Source: Lacinutrix jangbogonensis (GTDB lineage Bacteria; Bacteroidota; Bacteroidia; Flavobacteriales; Flavobacteriaceae). Taken from it: a DNA stretch of 64,000 nt. The stretch's first letter is position 1. Every line of letters starts with the position of its first letter. Under the pieces are notes generated by a model. It had not been told where the DNA came from. It did no database searches and was given only the letters and a program-made list of their open reading frames with translations. Position numbers and translations under genes: made by a program. The DNA is taken from contig NZ_JSWF01000014.1 in NCBI RefSeq assembly GCF_000797445.1, positions 186,001 through 250,000 on the forward strand, read 5' to 3'. Of this stretch, positions 60,420-64,000 are shown piece by piece.

Positions 60420-61358
60420 ATGCATATAAAGCCGTTAATTTCCATAATAATTCCAACATACAATCGAGCACAGATTATTGGGGATACATTAGACTCTGTA
60501 TTAGCGCAAACCTATACAAACTGGGAGTGTATTGTGGTTGATGATGGTAGTAGCGATAATACAGAAAATGTAATAGCAATTTATTGCGAAAAAGATGCTA
60601 GATTTCAATACCATAAAAGACCAAAGGAGAGACTAAAAGGCGGTAATGCTGCACGTAATTATGGGTTTGAAGTAAGTAATGGAGAGTTTATTATTTGGTA
60701 TGATAGTGATGATGTTATGCTTGAAGAAAAATTGCAACAGCATATTAACATGTTTAGTAATAAAACTACTATTGATGCAACAGTAACAAATAGCAGTCAT
60801 TATAATTTTATAAGTAAAAAACCTTATAAACTTTGGCGAGAACAATTAACATCTAACAACTTAATTTCTGATTTTATCGCCTTGAAAGCAGGATGGCATA
60901 CTGGGGATGCCTTGTGGAAATTAGAAAGCTTAAAGACTTTAAGTTTTAATGAAACGCTTGCTTGTGCTCAGGATTGGGAGTTTAATTTAAATGCTATTAT
61001 TACAGGTAAAACATTTGTTTTTAAAGACCAATGCTTATCGTATGTTAGGTGGACTCCAGGCTCCATAAAGAATAATTTAAATACCAATTATATTATTGGT
61101 AGTTTATTAGCAAGAGCATCCGTTTTAAAAATGCTAAAAAAACATGATAAATTGGATAAAGAGAATGCCGCTTTATTACTAAATGATTTTTATTCATATT
61201 ATGAATATTTAATATTCAACTTTAAAATAAAGTTCAGTATTACAGCATTAGGGCATATTATTTATTTGTCGTTTAAGACAAAAAAAATGAAACGTTTAAT
61301 AAGTAATTTGGCATTTTATTATCCGTATAAAGTAATAAAACGTATTTTGAGCTTATGA
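60420..61358 (+). CDS. GT2 glycosyltransferase
   Basis: This is a 312-residue GT-A enzyme. ISIIIPTYNRAQIIGDTL, VDDGSSDNT and the metal site WYDSDDVM are intact; GGNAARNYGFEVSNG is the typical G-G-x-x-AARN segment. The end has basic helices. The next gene overlaps by four bases. Confidence 0.91.
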   Translation: MHIKPLISIIIPTYNRAQIIGDTLDSVLAQTYTNWECIVVDDGSSDNTENVIAIYCEKDARFQYHKRPKERLKGGNAARNYGFEVSNGEFIIWYDSDDVMLEEKLQQHINMFSNKTTIDATVTNSSHYNFISKKPYKLWREQLTSNNLISDFIALKAGWHTGDALWKLESLKTLSFNETLACAQDWEFNLNAIITGKTFVFKDQCLSYVRWTPGSIKNNLNTNYIIGSLLARASVLKMLKKHDKLDKENAALLLNDFYSYYEYLIFNFKIKFSITALGHIIYLSFKTKKMKRLISNLAFYYPYKVIKRILSL

Positions 61359-62146
61359 TATCTGTTGTAATTAGAAATAAAAATGAAGCTAAGGCTTTAG
61401 CTCATGTACTTAGTATATTAACAAGTTTGTATTCAAATGATATAGGAGAAATTATTTTGGTAGATAACAAATCTACAGATAATAGTGTTTTAGTTGCTGA
61501 GAAATATGGATGTAAAATTGTAACGATCAGTCATTTTACTTATGGGAAAGCCACTAATTTAGGGATTAATGAAGCTAAATTTAAATACGTACTGCTTCTA
61601 AGCGCTCATGCAATACCAATTGGATCTTCTTTTTTTAAGTCTGCAATTGCTAGTTTTGAGAATAATAGTAAAGTCGCTGGGATTAGATTTGTGAATTCCT
61701 TTGAGAATTATATTAGAGCGCATAAAAATGACTATCAAGTTAAGAACCCTTTAAAATATGGATTGATGACAGCTTGTGCAATGGTAAATAAATCAGTTTG
61801 GGAAGAATATAAATTTGATGAAGCATTGGTGGCTAGCGAAGATAAATATTGGTCTAAAACTGTTGTAGATCACGGGTTTTTAATAAAAGATGTGGCAGAA
61901 ACATTCTTTTATTTTGCTCGGCGCACAGAAGTTTCTAATTTAAATCGCTTTAAACACGAGACCATTGCGGATTATCAATTACATGGAGAAAAATATTCGT
62001 CTTATTTTAAAATTGTTGCTTCTAGTGTTTACAAAATGACAATAATTAATATGAGCTCTTTTTTTCAAAATATTTATAATGAATTGAAATTCTTAAAAAT
62101 AAAATTTCAAATTAAAGATACGCTTAATAAAACGAGCAAAAGATGA
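61355..62146 (+). CDS. GT2 glycosyltransferase, no obvious DxD
   Basis: This is a 263-residue GT2 protein. It begins ISVVIRNKNEAKALAHVL with VDNKSTDNS. At the usual metal-binding position it has LLLSAHAIPI instead of an Asp-x-Asp. Such Ser-Ala-His forms are known among GT2 proteins, and the rest of the fold (ACAMVNKSVWEEY, ASEDKYWSK) looks normal. It may bind the metal through other residues. Confidence 0.85.
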   Translation: MISVVIRNKNEAKALAHVLSILTSLYSNDIGEIILVDNKSTDNSVLVAEKYGCKIVTISHFTYGKATNLGINEAKFKYVLLLSAHAIPIGSSFFKSAIASFENNSKVAGIRFVNSFENYIRAHKNDYQVKNPLKYGLMTACAMVNKSVWEEYKFDEALVASEDKYWSKTVVDHGFLIKDVAETFFYFARRTEVSNLNRFKHETIADYQLHGEKYSSYFKIVASSVYKMTIINMSSFFQNIYNELKFLKIKFQIKDTLNKTSKR

Positions 62147-62347
62147 TGTTAAGGTCGAGACTTTAACACCCGTAGTTGAAAATTTAAACAAAATGACACA
62201 TAATTAATGCTATTTATTTCAGAATTAATTAAGATTGAAAATAACATTTCTAGAAATGGCTTTTAACTATTCGAGAAAACAGTGCAACATAGAATGCTTT
62301 TAAAAAAAGGCATATAACATTATTTATTACTAGAAATCAATTCTGAA

Positions 62348-63415
62348 ATGATAACCATAATCTTAACATACAGAAACAGAAAACTAAACACTGTAAAAAA
62401 CTGTTTAGAGTCTCTAGCGAATCAACTCAATAGTGAATTTGAAGTAGTTTTAGTAGATTATGGCAGTGCTTCTAAATATGAAAGTGAATTAATAAATGTG
62501 CTAAACTACTATAGTTTTGTAACACTAATGCGATGCGAAACAGGATTGCAATTATGGTGTAAGTCTAGAGCTATTAATATCGCTTTAAAAAGAATTAAAA
62601 CACCGTATTGTTTTGTTGGAGATATCGATATGTTATACCATCCGGAGTTTATTACTATTTTACATAAAGAAGCAAACCATAAGACTACAACCTATTTTCA
62701 AGTCGGCTTTCTAAGTGAAACAGAAACTAAAACAAACAAGGCGTTTTTAGATTACGAGATTGCTTTTAAATCTCAAAAAGAAGCTACGGGTATGACCTTA
62801 TATAACACTTCTCTATTAAAATCTATTAATGGTTACGATGAATTTTTTAATGGTTGGGGAAGTGAAGATACAGATGTGCATATACGTTTGCAAAACGCTG
62901 GACATCACGTTGAATTTTATACCGAACGCGTCTTAATGTTGCACCAATGGCACCCTAAAAATTACAGAACTAAAAATGATGTTACTCCGTTTCATAGTAG
63001 TTTAGAGCAAATTAATGCAGCATATTTAGACTTAGTCATTTCAACAAAAAAAGTAATAGCAAATACAGAATATAATTGGGGCGTTTATAATCAAGACGAC
63101 TACCAAAAGCTAAACACAATTGAAAGAAATTATACGCTCACCAACAAAACAGGGCAATTATCAGCATTTATTAATTGTGTTTTGTTAGTAGAAAAAGATA
63201 AAGTTGTTACACTTTCTATAGCTACACATAACGCGTATAAATCCACCAAACAGAAAGCAAAAGCACTCTTAGGTAAAAAAAGCATGACTTTTGATAGCAT
63301 GCAAGTGCTAAATGATACCATTTTAGAATGTATTATTAGTAAGTTTAGAAACCAAGCGTATCGATATCAGTTTAATAGAGATACAAACACTATCGCTTTA
63401 ACCATTAAATTATAA
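62348..63415 (+). CDS. GT2 glycosyltransferase with galactosyltransferase-like acceptor motif
   Basis: This is a 355-residue protein. The N-terminal GT2 part has ITIILTYRNRKLNTVKNCL and the metal site VGDIDMLYHPEF. FNGWGSEDTDVHIRLQNAGH is the WGxEDxD-type motif of family 7 C-terminal domains, and it carries the catalytic acid. The last roughly 120 residues (after LHQWHPKNYRT) form an additional domain I do not recognise. The gene follows a 200-base gap. Confidence 0.87.
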   Translation: MITIILTYRNRKLNTVKNCLESLANQLNSEFEVVLVDYGSASKYESELINVLNYYSFVTLMRCETGLQLWCKSRAINIALKRIKTPYCFVGDIDMLYHPEFITILHKEANHKTTTYFQVGFLSETETKTNKAFLDYEIAFKSQKEATGMTLYNTSLLKSINGYDEFFNGWGSEDTDVHIRLQNAGHHVEFYTERVLMLHQWHPKNYRTKNDVTPFHSSLEQINAAYLDLVISTKKVIANTEYNWGVYNQDDYQKLNTIERNYTLTNKTGQLSAFINCVLLVEKDKVVTLSIATHNAYKSTKQKAKALLGKKSMTFDSMQVLNDTILECIISKFRNQAYRYQFNRDTNTIALTIKL

Positions 63416-63418
63416 GCA

Positions 63419-64000
63419 ATGCGAATATTAATGGTTTCTATGAACTCTATTCATTTTCAACGCTGGACCAATCAGTTAATAGATGGTGAACATGAGGTTT
63501 TTTGGTTCGATATTAAAGATGGAGCGCAAGTGCCAAGTTTATCTTGGGTGAAAGCGTTTCAAGGTTGGAAACAAAAATTCCCTAATCTAAAAGGAAGACA
63601 CTTTTTAAAGAATAAACTTCCTAAAGTTTATAAAGCCTTAGAAAATGATACCGCAAAAGCATTCGAAAGCGTACTGTTGGATGTGCAACCGGATGTAGTA
63701 CATAGTTTTGTACTCTATATTTCTTGTACGCCAATTTTAAATGTTATGAAAAAGTATCATGCTTTAAAATGGGTTTATTCTTCTTGGGGAAGTGATTTGT
63801 ATCACTTTAAAGAGTTGCCAGAATATAGAAAAGATATTGAAATGGTGCTGCCAAGACTAAATTACTTGTTTACAGATTGTAAACGAGATGTGCAATTAGC
63901 AAAAGACTTAGGGTTTAAAGGTGAAGTTTTAGGAACGTTTCCTGGAGGAGGAGGTTATGATTTTTCAGTTTCAGATAAATATATACAAACACCAGTTTTA
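63419..64000 (+). CDS. glycosyltransferase, GT4-like N-terminal part (3' end outside window)
   Basis: The ATG lies four bases after the previous stop and the frame is open to the last base (194 residues seen). MRILMVSMNSIHFQRWTNQL and DVQPDVVHSFVLY, then WVYSSWGSDLYHF, are typical of the N-terminal domain of GT4-like enzymes in polysaccharide loci. The donor-binding half is missing. Confidence 0.8.
   Translation, partial: MRILMVSMNSIHFQRWTNQLIDGEHEVFWFDIKDGAQVPSLSWVKAFQGWKQKFPNLKGRHFLKNKLPKVYKALENDTAKAFESVLLDVQPDVVHSFVLYISCTPILNVMKKYHALKWVYSSWGSDLYHFKELPEYRKDIEMVLPRLNYLFTDCKRDVQLAKDLGFKGEVLGTFPGGGGYDFSVSDKYIQTPVL

Overview
The window is AT-rich (about one third G+C by eye) and carries hallmarks of a marine-type member of the Bacteroidota, very probably family Flavobacteriaceae. 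These include a subtilase with a type IX secretion (T9SS) C-terminal sorting domain, a lipoprotein signal followed by a Ser-Asn-Asp-Asp-Asp export-type tail, TAnnTTTG promoter boxes, a 1118-residue SecA, a YidC with a large periplasmic domain, DUF2795 and DUF2911 proteins, and an acidic ArnC/LpxB-N/ArnT-like gene trio. I saw no rRNA, tRNA or CRISPR array.

Layout. 1-11434 is housekeeping: the end of pyrG, yidC, a MORN/YwqK-type secreted protein, a FAS1 lipoprotein, mnmA, a T9SS subtilase, a nitronate monooxygenase, a MATE exporter, a small acidic protein and a PAP2 phosphatase. 11421-16677 is envelope-lipid glycosylation (GT39, LpxB-N-like, GT2, epimerase, acyltransferase). 16833-22369 holds meaB, a DUF2911 protein, an ECF sigma / anti-sigma / adhesin-like operon and an M23 peptidase. 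22615-27056 is the most unusual part: a ribosomal-peptide (RiPP) locus. It has two multi-core Cys/Thr-rich precursors, each behind a duplicated promoter region, followed by a stand-alone kinase, a HopA1-like lyase and a LanC-like cyclase. An IS982-family element (27183-28212, 18-bp inverted repeats, 5-bp target duplication) sits directly downstream and appears to have split a short reading frame. 28440-31607 holds a small membrane protein and a UbiA-type prenyltransferase convergent with a carotenoid desaturase. 31785-39713 is housekeeping again (secA, DUF2795, cobalamin adenosyltransferase, O-methyltransferase with a tiny membrane protein, ABC-F ATPase).

39817 to the window end is a long surface-polysaccharide locus read in one direction. 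It contains a Wza-like lipoprotein, a Wzc-like tyrosine kinase, a 4-epimerase, a Wzm/Wzt ABC exporter, two classical sulfotransferases plus one sulfotransferase-like protein, a methyltransferase, an acyltransferase, GDP-fucose synthesis (gmd, fcl), a WbsX-like protein and about ten glycosyltransferases. The gene set predicts a fucose-containing, probably sulfated polysaccharide.

The leading discovery candidate is the RiPP locus. The kinase and HopA1-like pair is the dehydration machinery known from class V lanthipeptides and thioamitides, but here it is combined with a LanC-type cyclase in a Bacteroidota-like genome. The first precursor has four near-identical 15-residue cores and no N-terminal leader. 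The second has three cores, but its frame is broken at an A8 tract in exactly the place where a -1 shift restores the other two.
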